Source: Candidatus Lutibacillus vidarii (GTDB lineage Bacteria; Actinomycetota; Actinomycetes; Actinomycetales; Dermatophilaceae). Taken from it: 64,000 nt of DNA. The position numbers and the translations under genes are program-made. The notes beneath the pieces are model-generated. The model searched no databases. It saw only the letters and a program-made list of their open reading frames with translations, and was not told where the DNA came from. Where the stretch lies: assembly GCA_016717165.1 (NCBI GenBank), contig JADKGA010000003.1:310001-374000 (forward strand), given 5' to 3'. This document shows, piece by piece, positions 52,806 to 64,000 of the stretch (position 1 is its first letter; each line of letters begins with the position of its first letter).

Positions 52806-54175
52806 CGGGGGCCTGCCTGCTCCAGCAGCGCGGTGACCGTCCCGGTGCAGTAGAAGCCCTGGCAACGGCCCATCGTCACCCGGGTGCGGCGGCGCAGCCC
52901 GTCGAGGTCGGCGGGCGGGATCGTCGAGGCCAGGGCGTCGCGGACCTCACCGGCGGTGACCCGCTCACAGAAGCAGACGACCTGCCCGTATGCCGGGTCG
53001 GCCGCGATGAGCTCGGGCTGGGCGTAGGGGCGCAGGAAGGCCTCACCGAGGTTCGGGACCTGAGGCGGGGGCGGCAGGTCGGCCCGGGCTGGAGCGGCCA
53101 GGCCCGCCCCCGCGAGGAGCTCGAGCGCGTGCTCGGCGATCGCCATGGAGGCGGTGATGCCGGTGGACCGGATGCCGCCCAGGCAGAGGTAGCGCTGCCC
53201 GGCGTCGAGGTGGACCTGGTAGTCCGAGCTCTCGGTGGCGGCGCGCAGGCCGGCATACGCAGCGGTGACCTCGTGGTCGAGCAGGGCCGGCATGAGCGCG
53301 CGGCCCTTGTCGAGGAGGAAGGCGAGCCCGGCCTCGGAGGTAGCGGTGTCGGCGCGGTCGGTGCGGTCCTCCGCGGTCGGGCCGAGGACGACATTGCCGT
53401 AGATCGTCGGGCTGACCAGCACGCCCTTGCCGACCGTGCTCGGCACCGGCAGGACGATCACCGGCACCATCGGCCGGGCCGCCTTGTCGTAGACGAGCAG
53501 CTCGCCGCGCCGCGGGGTCACGGTGAACCGCTGATGCCCGAAGGCCTGGTCGACCAGGTCGGAGCCGAGCCCGGCGGCGTTGACGACCCAGCGGGCCTGC
53601 AGCGGTCCGCGTGAGGTGTGCAGGGTCGTCGGCTCGCCGGGCGTGACCTCCCGGACCTTCATGCCCAGGAGCAGGTCGACGCCCCGGGTGACCGCGTCGG
53701 TGGCCAGGGCCAGGACCACGCTCCACGGGCAGAGGATCGACTCCCCCGGGACCGCCAGGCCGGCGAGCGCGCCCGGGCCGAGGTCGGGGACCGCGGCGTA
53801 GACCGCCTCGGCGTCGAGCAGCTCGCACCGCGCATACCCGTTCGCTTTGGCCTTGGCGTCCAGCGCCGGGAGGGTGTCGACCTGCTCCTGGGTCCACGCG
53901 ACGAGCAGGGCACCGGTGCGCTCGACCGGGATGCCGGTCTGCGCGGCATACGCACCGAGCAGTTCGTAGCCGCGCCGGACCAAGGTGGCCTCCAGCGACC
54001 CGGGCGTGGCGTCGAAACCGGTGTGGAGGATCGCGGTGTTCGCCTTGGAGGTCCCCGCCCCGACGTCGCTGCGCGCCTCGACGAGCGCCACCCGCAGCTC
54101 CAGCCCGGCCAGGGCGCGGGCCGTCGCCGCCCCGACGGCGCCGGCTCCCACGACGACGACGTCGTATGCCGTCAC
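52802..54175 (-). CDS. GlpA-like FAD-dependent glycerol-3-phosphate dehydrogenase with C-terminal [2Fe-2S] domain
   Basis: A 457-residue flavoprotein, GTG 54175. The N-terminus has VVVVGAGAVGAATARAL; the DAO-type domain covers about 360 residues (ANTAILHTGFDATPGS, GLRAATESSDY, GGIRSTGITASMAIAEHAL). The last 80 residues have CFCERVTAGEVRDAL and VTMGRCQGFYC, four cysteines that fit a BFD-like [2Fe-2S] cluster, as in anaerobic GlpA. It overlaps the kinase gene upstream and the FAD oxidoreductase downstream by four bases each. Glycerol 3-phosphate is the best guess; other 2-hydroxy acids (as in LhgO) cannot be excluded. Confidence 0.85.
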   Translation of the reverse strand: MTAYDVVVVGAGAVGAATARALAGLELRVALVEARSDVGAGTSKANTAILHTGFDATPGSLEATLVRRGYELLGAYAAQTGIPVERTGALLVAWTQEQVDTLPALDAKAKANGYARCELLDAEAVYAAVPDLGPGALAGLAVPGESILCPWSVVLALATDAVTRGVDLLLGMKVREVTPGEPTTLHTSRGPLQARWVVNAAGLGSDLVDQAFGHQRFTVTPRRGELLVYDKAARPMVPVIVLPVPSTVGKGVLVSPTIYGNVVLGPTAEDRTDRADTATSEAGLAFLLDKGRALMPALLDHEVTAAYAGLRAATESSDYQVHLDAGQRYLCLGGIRSTGITASMAIAEHALELLAGAGLAAPARADLPPPPQVPNLGEAFLRPYAQPELIAADPAYGQVVCFCERVTAGEVRDALASTIPPADLDGLRRRTRVTMGRCQGFYCTGTVTALLEQAGPR

Positions 54176-55647
54176 CGGTGGTCCTGTTCCCGGGCCCGGT
54201 CGACCCGGCCCTGCTGCGCGTCGGCGATCTCGACGCAGGCCTGTGCGGCCCGGCGCCACCGGTCCATCCGGTCCTGGCTCTGCGCGGCGTCGATGGTGGG
54301 CTCGACGAGCCGGGCCGGGCCATCGACGGGCAGCGCCTCCGGCACGGCCAGACCGGGGTCGAGGGCCAGCCGGGCCGCCACCGCCGCCCCAACCGCCGTG
54401 GCGTGTGGGGCCGGGCTGACCGCGACCGGCACCTGGGCGAGGTCGGCGACGGCCTGGACGAGGACAGCGGACCGGGTGAGCCCGCCGTCGAGCCGCAGGA
54501 CCGTCAGCGGCGCGCCGAGGTCGCCGGCCGCCGCCTCGCAGACGACCGCGATCGAGGCGGCGAGCCCGTCGACGACGGCCCGGACCAGCTCGGCCCGGCC
54601 GGTGGCCAGGGTGAGCCCATGGAAGCCGCCCTGCACGTCGCTGCGCCACCATGGGGCGGCGAGCCCGGCGAGGGCGGGGACGAAGACCGCGCCGCCGCAG
54701 TCCGCTGCGGCACCGGTGTCGAGGTCCGCCGCGGACCCGATGACGCCGAGGTCGGCCAGCCAGCGGACCGCCGAGGCGAGGGTGTAGACCTGCCCGTCGA
54801 GGCAGTAGTCGGTGCGCCCCCGCAGCCGCCAGGCGACCGAGGTGGTCAGCCCGTGGGTCGAGCGCACCGGGTCCGGGCCGGTCTGGGCGAGGAGGAAGGC
54901 GCCGGTGCCGAGGGTGCACTTCGAGTCGCCCGGGGCCAGGCAGCCCTGGGCGAGCAGGGCGGCCTGCTGGTCGACGATCGTCCCGGCGACAGGCAGCGGC
55001 GCACCGAAGGCCGTGGTGGTCCCGACCACCTCGTCGCACCCGACCACCTGCGGCAGCGACTCGGCACCGAGGCCGAAGAGGTCGACCAGCCAGGGGTCCC
55101 AGGCGTCGCCGCCGAGACTGGTCAGCAGGCTCCGGCTCGCCGTCGAGGCGTCGGTGACGAAGGCTCCGGTCAGGTGATGGAGCAGCCAGCTGTCGGTCGT
55201 CGTCACGACCCCCCGGTCGGTGAGGTGGCGACGCAGCCAGGTCATCTTCGGGGCGCTGAAGTACGGGTCGAGGGCGAGCCCGGTCCGGGCGGCCACCTCG
55301 TCGGCATACTCGGTCAACCCGGCGGTGACCTCCGCGGCCCGCCCGTCCTGCCACACGAGGATCGGCGTGAGCGGCTCACCGGTGGCGCGGTCCCAGGCGA
55401 GCACCGACTCACCCTGGTTGGCCAGGGCCACCGCCTGCACCGGGCGGGCGGCCCGCTCCAGCGCCCGGCGGCCGGCGCTGAGGACAGACTCGAGCAGCTC
55501 TCTCGGGTCCTGCTCGACGACCCCGCCGTCGCGGTACTGCGGCCGGATCGGGACCTCCTCGACCGCCACGACCTCGCCGGCGTCGACGACCACCGCCTTG
55601 GTGCCCGAGGTGCCCTGGTCGATGGCCAGGACCGCCGCCTCGCTCAT
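54172..55647 (-). CDS. glpK: Glycerol kinase (FGGY family)
   Basis: A 491-residue sugar kinase. VLAIDQGTSGTKAVVVD is the ATP-binding start, VALANQGESVLAWDRATGEP and ILVWQDGRAAEV fit the glycerol kinase substrate site, and the later LDGGLTRSAVLVQAVAD is the FGGY signature. It phosphorylates glycerol to feed the dehydrogenase encoded next. Some residues differ from the classical enzyme, so a related polyol is possible. It is the first gene of a tightly overlapped three-gene unit. Confidence 0.87.
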   Translation of the reverse strand: MSEAAVLAIDQGTSGTKAVVVDAGEVVAVEEVPIRPQYRDGGVVEQDPRELLESVLSAGRRALERAARPVQAVALANQGESVLAWDRATGEPLTPILVWQDGRAAEVTAGLTEYADEVAARTGLALDPYFSAPKMTWLRRHLTDRGVVTTTDSWLLHHLTGAFVTDASTASRSLLTSLGGDAWDPWLVDLFGLGAESLPQVVGCDEVVGTTTAFGAPLPVAGTIVDQQAALLAQGCLAPGDSKCTLGTGAFLLAQTGPDPVRSTHGLTTSVAWRLRGRTDYCLDGQVYTLASAVRWLADLGVIGSAADLDTGAAADCGGAVFVPALAGLAAPWWRSDVQGGFHGLTLATGRAELVRAVVDGLAASIAVVCEAAAGDLGAPLTVLRLDGGLTRSAVLVQAVADLAQVPVAVSPAPHATAVGAAVAARLALDPGLAVPEALPVDGPARLVEPTIDAAQSQDRMDRWRRAAQACVEIADAQQGRVDRAREQDHR

Positions 55648-55668
55648 GCCGCTGAGTCCATGCCGGGG

Positions 55669-56619
55669 TCAGCCGCCGTTCAGGCTCAGGGCGATGCCGT
55701 CGAGGATGTCGTGCTCGGAGGTCACCACGTCGGTGATGGCGCTGCCCGCGGCGACCCGCCGGACGATCCGGGACCACACCAGCGCGCCGGCTCCGATGAC
55801 GTCGACGCGGCCCGGGTGCATCGACGGGATCGCGGCGCGCTGCTCGCGTGTCATCGCGAGCACCTCCGCACAGGTGGCCAGGGTGGTCGGCACGTCCAGC
55901 CGGGCCAGGTGGATGGCGTCGGGCTGGTAGGCCGGCAGCCGCAGGGCGTATGCCGTCAGGGTGGTCACGCTGCCGGCAACCCCCACGAGGGTGCCGATGC
56001 CGGTGAGGTCGACGCTGCGGGCCGCCTCGTCGACCAGCGCGTCGATATCGGCGGTCGCCGCGGCGACCTGCTCGGCGGTCGGCGGGTCGGCGGAGAAGTA
56101 CCGCTCGGTCATCCGCACGCAGCCCATGTCCATGGACACCGCCTGCTCGACGTGGCCGTCGCCGCGGACGAACTCGGTGGACCCGCCGCCGATGTCGACG
56201 ACGAGGTATGGCGCCTCCCCGCCGTCGGCGGCCACGTCCCCGGTGGCGCCGGCATAGCTGAGCTGGGCCTCCTCGACGCCGGCGACGACCTCGGGCTCGA
56301 TGTCGAAGGCCGCGAAGGCCTCCCGGACCCCGGCAACGAAGTCCGCGGCATTGCTCGCGTCACGGGACGCCGAGGTCGCGACGAAACGGACCGCCTCGGC
56401 GCCGAGCTCAGTGCACTGGCCGGCATACTCCCGGCACTTCGTCAGGGTGCGCTCCATCGCGGCCGGGTCGATCCGGCCGGTCTTGTCCACCCCGTGACCG
56501 AGCCGGACGATGTCCATCCGGCGGACGATATCGACGAGCCGGCCGTTCGGCAGGCGGTCGGCGACGAGCAGGCGGATCGAGTTGGTGCCGCAGTCGACAG
56601 CGGCGACGCGACGGGTCAT
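55669..56619 (-). CDS. ppx: Exopolyphosphatase / Ppx-GppA phosphatase
   Basis: A 316-residue ASKHA-fold enzyme that trims inorganic polyphosphate or acts on pppGpp. VAAVDCGTNSIRLLVADR and VVDIGGGSTEFVRGD are the two phosphate-binding blocks; TSASRDASNAADFVAGV lies between. ATG 56619 has AAGGAG upstream and overlaps the DUF501 stop by four bases. The eno-ftsB-DUF501-ppx order is widespread in actinobacteria. The C-terminal HD domain of long Ppx proteins is absent. Confidence 0.93.
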   Translation of the reverse strand: MTRRVAAVDCGTNSIRLLVADRLPNGRLVDIVRRMDIVRLGHGVDKTGRIDPAAMERTLTKCREYAGQCTELGAEAVRFVATSASRDASNAADFVAGVREAFAAFDIEPEVVAGVEEAQLSYAGATGDVAADGGEAPYLVVDIGGGSTEFVRGDGHVEQAVSMDMGCVRMTERYFSADPPTAEQVAAATADIDALVDEAARSVDLTGIGTLVGVAGSVTTLTAYALRLPAYQPDAIHLARLDVPTTLATCAEVLAMTREQRAAIPSMHPGRVDVIGAGALVWSRIVRRVAAGSAITDVVTSEHDILDGIALSLNGG

Positions 56620-57128
56620 GTCGGCTCCTTCGGGTCGGTGTCCGGGTCGGCGCAGGGCCGGCCGGTCCACCACGGCTGCAGTGCGTCGAGTGCCTCGTCG
56701 CCGAGCGGGTTGACCCCGGGGCCGGCGGCGAGGGCGTGGGCCACGAGGACGTGGAGGCACTTGACCCGGGTCGGCATCCCACCGGCCGAGATCCCCTCCA
56801 GCGCGCTCGGGACCGGGCCGAGGGCGGCGCGGCGGCGCAGGTAGTCCTCGTGGGCGAGCCGGTAGGCCGCCGCGAGGTCCGGGTCGGTCTCGAGCCGAGC
56901 GGTCATCCGCGCCATGAGGCCGGCGGACTCGAGGGTGCTCACCGCCGCGGTCAGCCGCGGGCAGGTGGCGTAGAAGGTCGTCGGGAAGGGGGTGCCGTCG
57001 GGCAGCTGTGGCACCGTCGCGACGACATCCGGGGCACCGCACGGGCATCGGTGGGCGACCGAGTGCACCCCGCGGGGCGTGCGGCCGAGCTGGGCGGCGA
57101 CCCGCGCGAGGTCGGCCGCCGAGGTCAC
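56616..57128 (-). CDS. DUF501 domain-containing protein
   Basis: A 170-residue protein from GTG 57128. DUF501 features are LGRTPRGVHSVAHRCPCGAPDVVATVPQL, PFPTTFYATCPRL, and CLHVLVAHALAAGPGVNPLGDEAL. The several cysteines and histidines (HRCPCG, TCPR, KCLH) suggest metal binding. It overlaps ftsB upstream (GTGA) and ppx downstream (ATGA). Role unknown. Confidence 0.92.
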   Translation of the reverse strand: MTSAADLARVAAQLGRTPRGVHSVAHRCPCGAPDVVATVPQLPDGTPFPTTFYATCPRLTAAVSTLESAGLMARMTARLETDPDLAAAYRLAHEDYLRRRAALGPVPSALEGISAGGMPTRVKCLHVLVAHALAAGPGVNPLGDEALDALQPWWTGRPCADPDTDPKEPT

Positions 57129-57703
57129 GGCCCGCTGCCCGCGGAGCTGGGCATCCCCGCGGTCGGTCGGTCGGCGACCTGGACCGACTGCCAGAGCCGC
57201 CCGTACCACGGGGCGTGGCTGTCCAGGGCGGTTGCGGCGACGACGGGCGCCGAGCGCGGACCGGCTGCCGTCGCGGTCTGCGGGACGGCGTCGATGACGG
57301 TGTAGGCGCGGTCCCCCACCTTGACGAACTTCAGCCGCTGCCGGGCCTGGGCCTCGACATACGCCGGGTCCGCCCAGGTCTCCTGCTCGGCCTTGAGGGC
57401 GTCGATGGCGATGTTCTGCGCCTCGACCTGGTCCCGCAGGGCCGCGATCTGGGCCTGCTGGCCGAGGTAGGAGCGCAGCGTCGGGACGAGGGTGACCAGG
57501 AGCATGACGACGATGAAGACCAGCCCGACCCCGCGGGCCCAGGCCGCCGAGCTGGACGGGGCGTTCCGCTCGGTGACCGGCCGGGCGGCCAGTCCCGGGC
57601 GCGCCGAGTCCGCAGCCGGGCGGGCCGCCGGGCGGGCGGGCGCGCCGCGGCCCACCGGCCGGCGGCCTGCCGCCGGTCCGGTGTGCCGCGAGCGTCCGCT
57701 CAT
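57125..57703 (-). CDS. ftsB: FtsB/DivIC-type septum formation initiator
   Basis: A 192-residue bitopic protein of the division machinery. The N-terminal 55 residues are Arg/Pro/Ala-rich, the membrane segment is about 57-77 (GVGLVFIVVMLLVTLVPTLRSYL), the coiled coil (about 80-105) contains AALRDQVEAQNIAIDALKAE, and ADPAYVEAQARQRLKFVKVGD is the family motif. It follows eno by five bases. Confidence 0.92.
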   Translation of the reverse strand: MSGRSRHTGPAAGRRPVGRGAPARPAARPAADSARPGLAARPVTERNAPSSSAAWARGVGLVFIVVMLLVTLVPTLRSYLGQQAQIAALRDQVEAQNIAIDALKAEQETWADPAYVEAQARQRLKFVKVGDRAYTVIDAVPQTATAAGPRSAPVVAATALDSHAPWYGRLWQSVQVADRPTAGMPSSAGSGP

Positions 57704-57708
57704 CAGCC

Positions 57709-58995
<1,287 letters not shown>

Positions 58996-59208
58996 GGTGC
59001 ATCTCCTGAAGGGTGACATCGTTTGGGTGGGATGGAGCGGGTTCGTCCGACGAGGGATGACGACGACGGATGACGACGACGCTGTCGCTTCCGAGCCTAG
59101 TCCGTCCCGCCGCGCTCGTCGGGGTGACCCTCCCGACGCTGCGCGCGTTCCGGGAGAGGCGGCGGTCACAGCGCCTGCCGTCGCACCGGTCCTGAGTCCG
59201 CGCGCCGG

Positions 59209-60180
59209 TCACAGGTCTCGAAGGGCCGCACGCAGCGCCGCCTCGGCGCTGACCCCTCGGGCGTCGAGCTCGGCGACCAGCGCGAGCAGACGGGCGCCGT
59301 CGCTGTCGCCGGCAAGGACGGCGTCGAGCTCGGCCGACCCACCGCGTTTGCGAGCCCGCGAGAAGGCCTTCTCCGCGCGGGCCAGGGCCGGCATACCGGC
59401 CGGAACTCCGTCGAGCAGCCGCTCCCGCGCGGGCTTCTCCTCGGACTTGATCTCCTCCCAGCGCGACTCGACCTCGCTGGCGGTCGCCGCGTCGCCGTCG
59501 GCGAAGACGTGTGGGTGGCGGCGGACCAGCTTGGCGACGAGGGCGGCCGCGATGTCGTCGATGTCGAAGGGTGATTCCGGGTCCTCCTGCCCGACCCGGG
59601 CGTGGAAGACGACCTGGAGGAGGACGTCGCCGAGCTCCTCGACGAGGTGGGTACGGTCGCCGGTCTCCATTGCCTCGACCGCCTCGTGGGCTTCCTCGAG
59701 CAGGTATGGCGCCAGCGACTCGTGCGTCTGCTCGGCATCCCAGGGGCAGCCTCCGGGTGAGCGGAGCCGGTCCATGACGGCGACGACGTCGAGCAGGGCA
59801 GCGCCGGGGACGTCGTAGGAGCCGAGGAGCAGCTCGACGTCGGGGGCACCGGGGCCGCGGGAGACCTCGTCGGCGATGGCGTCGGTCAGGCCGGGGTCAC
59901 CATCCGCACTGCCCAGCCAGACGACCAGGCCCTGCTTGGCGGCGTCGACAAGGTCGCGGGCAACCCGGCCGAGGTCCTCGGTGCCATGCGGTGGCTCGGT
60001 GACCGTGACGCCCGCCTCGGCGACAGCGTCGGCCTGGGGTTCACCGGCCCGGGCCCAGACGTGCTCGGCCTGGTCGAGGGCCTCCCACGCGAACCGGGTG
60101 AGGATGCCCGGGGCGACCCGTGGGGTGGTGAAGATCAGGACGAGACGTCCGGCGGCGGGCGGCAACCCGGCGATCGTCAC
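59209..60180 (-). CDS. mazG: MazG family nucleoside triphosphate pyrophosphohydrolase
   Basis: About 323 residues from GTG 60180. Residues 1-115 resemble the N-terminal methylase-like part of long MazG (VTIAGLPPAAGRLVLIFTTP). The MazG core (about 120-250) has CPWDAEQTHESLAPYLLEEAHE and LVEELGDVLLQVVFHARV, giving the metal-binding ExxE...ExxD pattern. It hydrolyses noncanonical or excess NTPs. The GTGA overlap with the lipoprotein gene upstream suggests coupling. This is the Rv1021 neighbourhood (mfd-mazG-lpqU-eno). Confidence 0.93.
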   Translation of the reverse strand: MTIAGLPPAAGRLVLIFTTPRVAPGILTRFAWEALDQAEHVWARAGEPQADAVAEAGVTVTEPPHGTEDLGRVARDLVDAAKQGLVVWLGSADGDPGLTDAIADEVSRGPGAPDVELLLGSYDVPGAALLDVVAVMDRLRSPGGCPWDAEQTHESLAPYLLEEAHEAVEAMETGDRTHLVEELGDVLLQVVFHARVGQEDPESPFDIDDIAAALVAKLVRRHPHVFADGDAATASEVESRWEEIKSEEKPARERLLDGVPAGMPALARAEKAFSRARKRGGSAELDAVLAGDSDGARLLALVAELDARGVSAEAALRAALRDL

Positions 60181-60737
60181 TGCTGCGGAGCGCCGGTGGC
60201 GGCGGGCTTGACCATCCAGTTCGGGGTGACCGGCACGAGGCCCTGGGCCGGGTCGAAGGTGCCATAGCGCGGGCTGATAACGACGTCGGGCTCCTTGACC
60301 CCGGTGAGGATCGCCTGCTGGTCGTTGGGTGCGAGGGTCTGCAGCGCGGCGTCGGTCATGAGGACCTTGCGGGTCGTCTCGGTGAAGGTGACGGCGGCGT
60401 GGTTCGGGTCGGCCTTGACGGCGGCGGCCTCGTACCCGGAGACATCGGCGAGAAAGGTGACGTCCGGCTTCCATGAGCCCGACTTGGCGGCGGCCGCGAG
60501 GGTCTTGTCGGCGATGACGAGATAGGTGAGCACCCTCGCCGGGGTCGCGTTGAGCTGGGCGGCTTGGAGCTGGCGAGTCGTCGTCAGCAGGTCCGACTCG
60601 CTGACGCTCTGGCCGCGGACCACGGCGGCGATGCCGGGGCCTGGGGCGGCCGCGGCGGAACACCCGCCGAGGACAAGTCCGGTAGCCACCAGTGCCGCGG
60701 CGACACCCCACGCCGCGCTCCCGCGTCGAGCCTTCAC
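60177..60737 (-). CDS. SurA-like lipoprotein
   Basis: A 186-residue protein with signal peptide and lipobox LGGC (cysteine 26), so it is fixed to the outer face of the membrane. The mature part (GIAAVVRGQSVSESDLL, then a repeat-rich helical region) looks like the N-terminal domain of SurA/PrsA chaperones without a prolyl isomerase domain. GTG 60737 has GAGAGGA upstream. It lies before mazG with an overlap. Confidence 0.82.
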   Translation of the reverse strand: MKARRGSAAWGVAAALVATGLVLGGCSAAAAPGPGIAAVVRGQSVSESDLLTTTRQLQAAQLNATPARVLTYLVIADKTLAAAAKSGSWKPDVTFLADVSGYEAAAVKADPNHAAVTFTETTRKVLMTDAALQTLAPNDQQAILTGVKEPDVVISPRYGTFDPAQGLVPVTPNWMVKPAATGAPQQ

Positions 60738-60849
60738 GTCTGCATCCTCTCGTCGTCGGCCGCGATCGGCGCGACGAGAACGATCGTACGCAATCCCCGG
60801 CGCCGCCTTGGTACTGACTCCCTGGTGGAGGCGCGACCACGGTTGCCAG

Positions 60850-61021
60850 CCCTCGACATGCATGGGGTGTCGAGAGGCCCGACAATCCGGACATTTCACC
60901 GACCAACGCAGCGAAGGAGGGCTCCCGGGGCTGACTCCTCACGATGGTCACCGGCCCTCGACATGCATTGGGTGCCGAGACGCCCGAAGATCCCGCCATT
61001 TCGCCGCCCAACGCAGCAAGG
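60850..61021. repeat. Imperfect ~68-bp direct repeat pair
   Basis: 60850-60917 and 60955-61021 share CCCTCGACATGCAT at the start, GGACATTTCACCG versus CGCCATTTCGCCG in the middle, and CAACGCAGC at the end. Overall they match at roughly three quarters of positions. Confidence 0.75.
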
Positions 61022-61173
61022 CCACTCGGAGTCGCCAACACGTCGGAACGCCGGCGCCAGGAGCAGGACGCGGGACACAGGACACGTCCCCGACGCGCTT
61101 CTCATCCGAGTTCTCATGCCCGAGTCGGGGCGCAACGACGCGAACCGGACCATGACGAGCTGCTCCCTCGGCC

Positions 61174-61240
61174 TCCTATGCCGTGCTCCGCATCAGGACG
61201 CAATAGCCCTCTGCTTCGACATGCGGAGCACGGCATAGGA
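61174..61240. repeat. 20-bp perfect inverted repeat
   Basis: TCCTATGCCGTGCTCCGCAT (61174-61193) is the exact complement of 61221-61240, with a 27-nt spacer. The right arm is inside the first copy of the 82-bp repeat; the second copy has no left arm. Confidence 0.85.
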
Positions 61241-61494
61241 GCGCACAAGGCAATCCCCAACCAGCGATTCGGGTCGTGGCGCGGGCCCTCGCCTCGCACT
61301 TCCACGCACCAGGCCACTGCCCACATCCCGACTCAACACCCCCTTGCTCCACATCCCGACGCACCAGGCCATCGCCCTCACCTCGACGCAACACCTCTCT
61401 GCTCCACATCCCGACGCAATAGCCCTCTGCTTCGACATGCGGAGCACGGCATAGGAGCGCACAAGGCCATCCCCAACCAGCGATTCGGGTCGTG
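61197..61494. repeat. 82-bp direct repeat pair with intervening short motif ladder
   Basis: 61197-61278 and 61413-61494 are identical except for one base (CAAGGCA versus CAAGGCC). Between them CACATCCCGAC or close forms occur every 25-30 bp (near 61322, 61352, 61407). The copies are parted by 134 bp. Confidence 0.88.
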
Positions 61495-61707
61495 AGCCGC
61501 GGTCGCCGCCGCGCGGCAGGGTGCCCGGCCCGGGAACAGGTGACAGCACGTCGCCCACGCCGGAGCGGGAGACGTCGGCGCCTCAGGGCGACCGGCGGTG
61601 GACCAGGTTCGTCGCGGTCATGACGTCCAAGCCAGGGCGCTGGGAGCGCCGAGCGTCGACCAGGCAGCGAGGGCGACAACCACCCGCGCCGCCAGGTAAC
61701 CGCCGAG

Positions 61708-64000
<2,293 letters not shown>

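Larger units (their letters stand above)
60738..61707. other. 970-bp non-coding region with repeats
   Basis: Between the divergent-facing lipoprotein gene start and the mfd stop I see no credible gene. Long open frames exist on both strands but only because of repeats and GC content, and none resembles a protein. The region holds a 68-bp repeat pair, an 82-bp repeat pair with a 20-bp inverted repeat, and a ladder of CACATCCCGAC motifs. Confidence 0.8.

Noticed and set aside
60850..61494. Possible CRISPR array because of multiple repeats.
   Set aside because: Repeats are of different length and spacing, there are only two near-identical copies, and no cas genes are in the window.
61193..61558. 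A minus-strand 121-residue frame with a repeated SYAVLRMSKQRAIAS sequence.
   Set aside because: The repeat is explained by the 82-bp DNA repeat. The frame has no ribosome site, no family match and lies fully in the repeat region.

Overview
The window is 64 kb of very GC-rich DNA from an actinobacterium, most likely of the Micrococcales and perhaps Intrasporangiaceae. The basis is the codon use, the many GTG starts, the mycothiol enzyme Mca, PPi-dependent phosphofructokinase, HrcA/CIRCE-controlled groES, FtsB-DUF501-Ppx next to enolase, and gene order that I recall from Mycobacterium tuberculosis in several blocks (choD-guaB3-guaB2, groES to tsaD to alr, and thiolase-SGNH-cbs-metB-greA-mca-hemolysin III-uppS-coaA-phoH). 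The genus is an inference. No phage, insertion sequence, CRISPR array or rRNA is visible.

Layout: 1-0.5 kb, end of an ABC exporter gene. 0.7-5.5 kb, a minus-strand cytochrome P450, GMC oxidoreductase and aldehyde dehydrogenase. 5.6-8.3 kb, guaB3 and guaB (IMP dehydrogenase). 8.4-11 kb, a WD40 protein that looks like the back half of a STAND NTPase. 11.2-13.4 kb, groES and a frameshifted groEL1-type gene under two CIRCE elements. 13.4-17.4 kb, a THUMP-like methyltransferase, ribokinase and nucleoside hydrolase, and a secreted protein. 17.4-26.3 kb, a long minus-strand run with overlapping genes: tsaD, rimI, tsaB, tsaE (t6A tRNA modification), an alpha/beta hydrolase, alr, nnr, acpS and glmS. 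26.5-33.8 kb, coaA, a transglycosylase-like protein, PIN-PhoH, a cis-prenyltransferase, a hemolysin III protein, mca, a DUF4307 protein and greA.

33.8-48.6 kb holds metB overlapping a MutL-type mutase activator, a YczE-like membrane protein, msrA, a DUF480-methyltransferase fusion, cobQ, a GNAT, a YigZ protein, a short SSB, PPi-phosphofructokinase, an acyltransferase, cystathionine beta-synthase, an SGNH hydrolase with a disturbed 3' end, and a thiolase. metB and the cystathionine beta-synthase together give transsulfuration. 48.7-51.3 kb holds a zinc-ribbon membrane protein, a PfkB kinase, an unknown protein and a YccA/BI-1 protein, followed by an odd short tRNA with a UAA anticodon. 51.6-55.6 kb is a glycerol-type operon (kinase, GlpA-like dehydrogenase with a [2Fe-2S] domain, broken FAD oxidoreductase). 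55.7-60.7 kb is ppx, DUF501, ftsB, eno, mazG and a SurA-like lipoprotein. 60.7-61.7 kb is a non-coding repeat cluster, and the window ends inside mfd.

Points that deserve attention: the UAA tRNA without a long variable arm; three apparent single-base frameshifts (groEL, SGNH hydrolase, FAD oxidoreductase), which may be real or sequencing errors; the headless WD40 protein; the MutL-type protein with no mutase beside it; the DUF480-methyltransferase fusion; a GuaB3 without the usual catalytic cysteine; and the repeat cluster before mfd.
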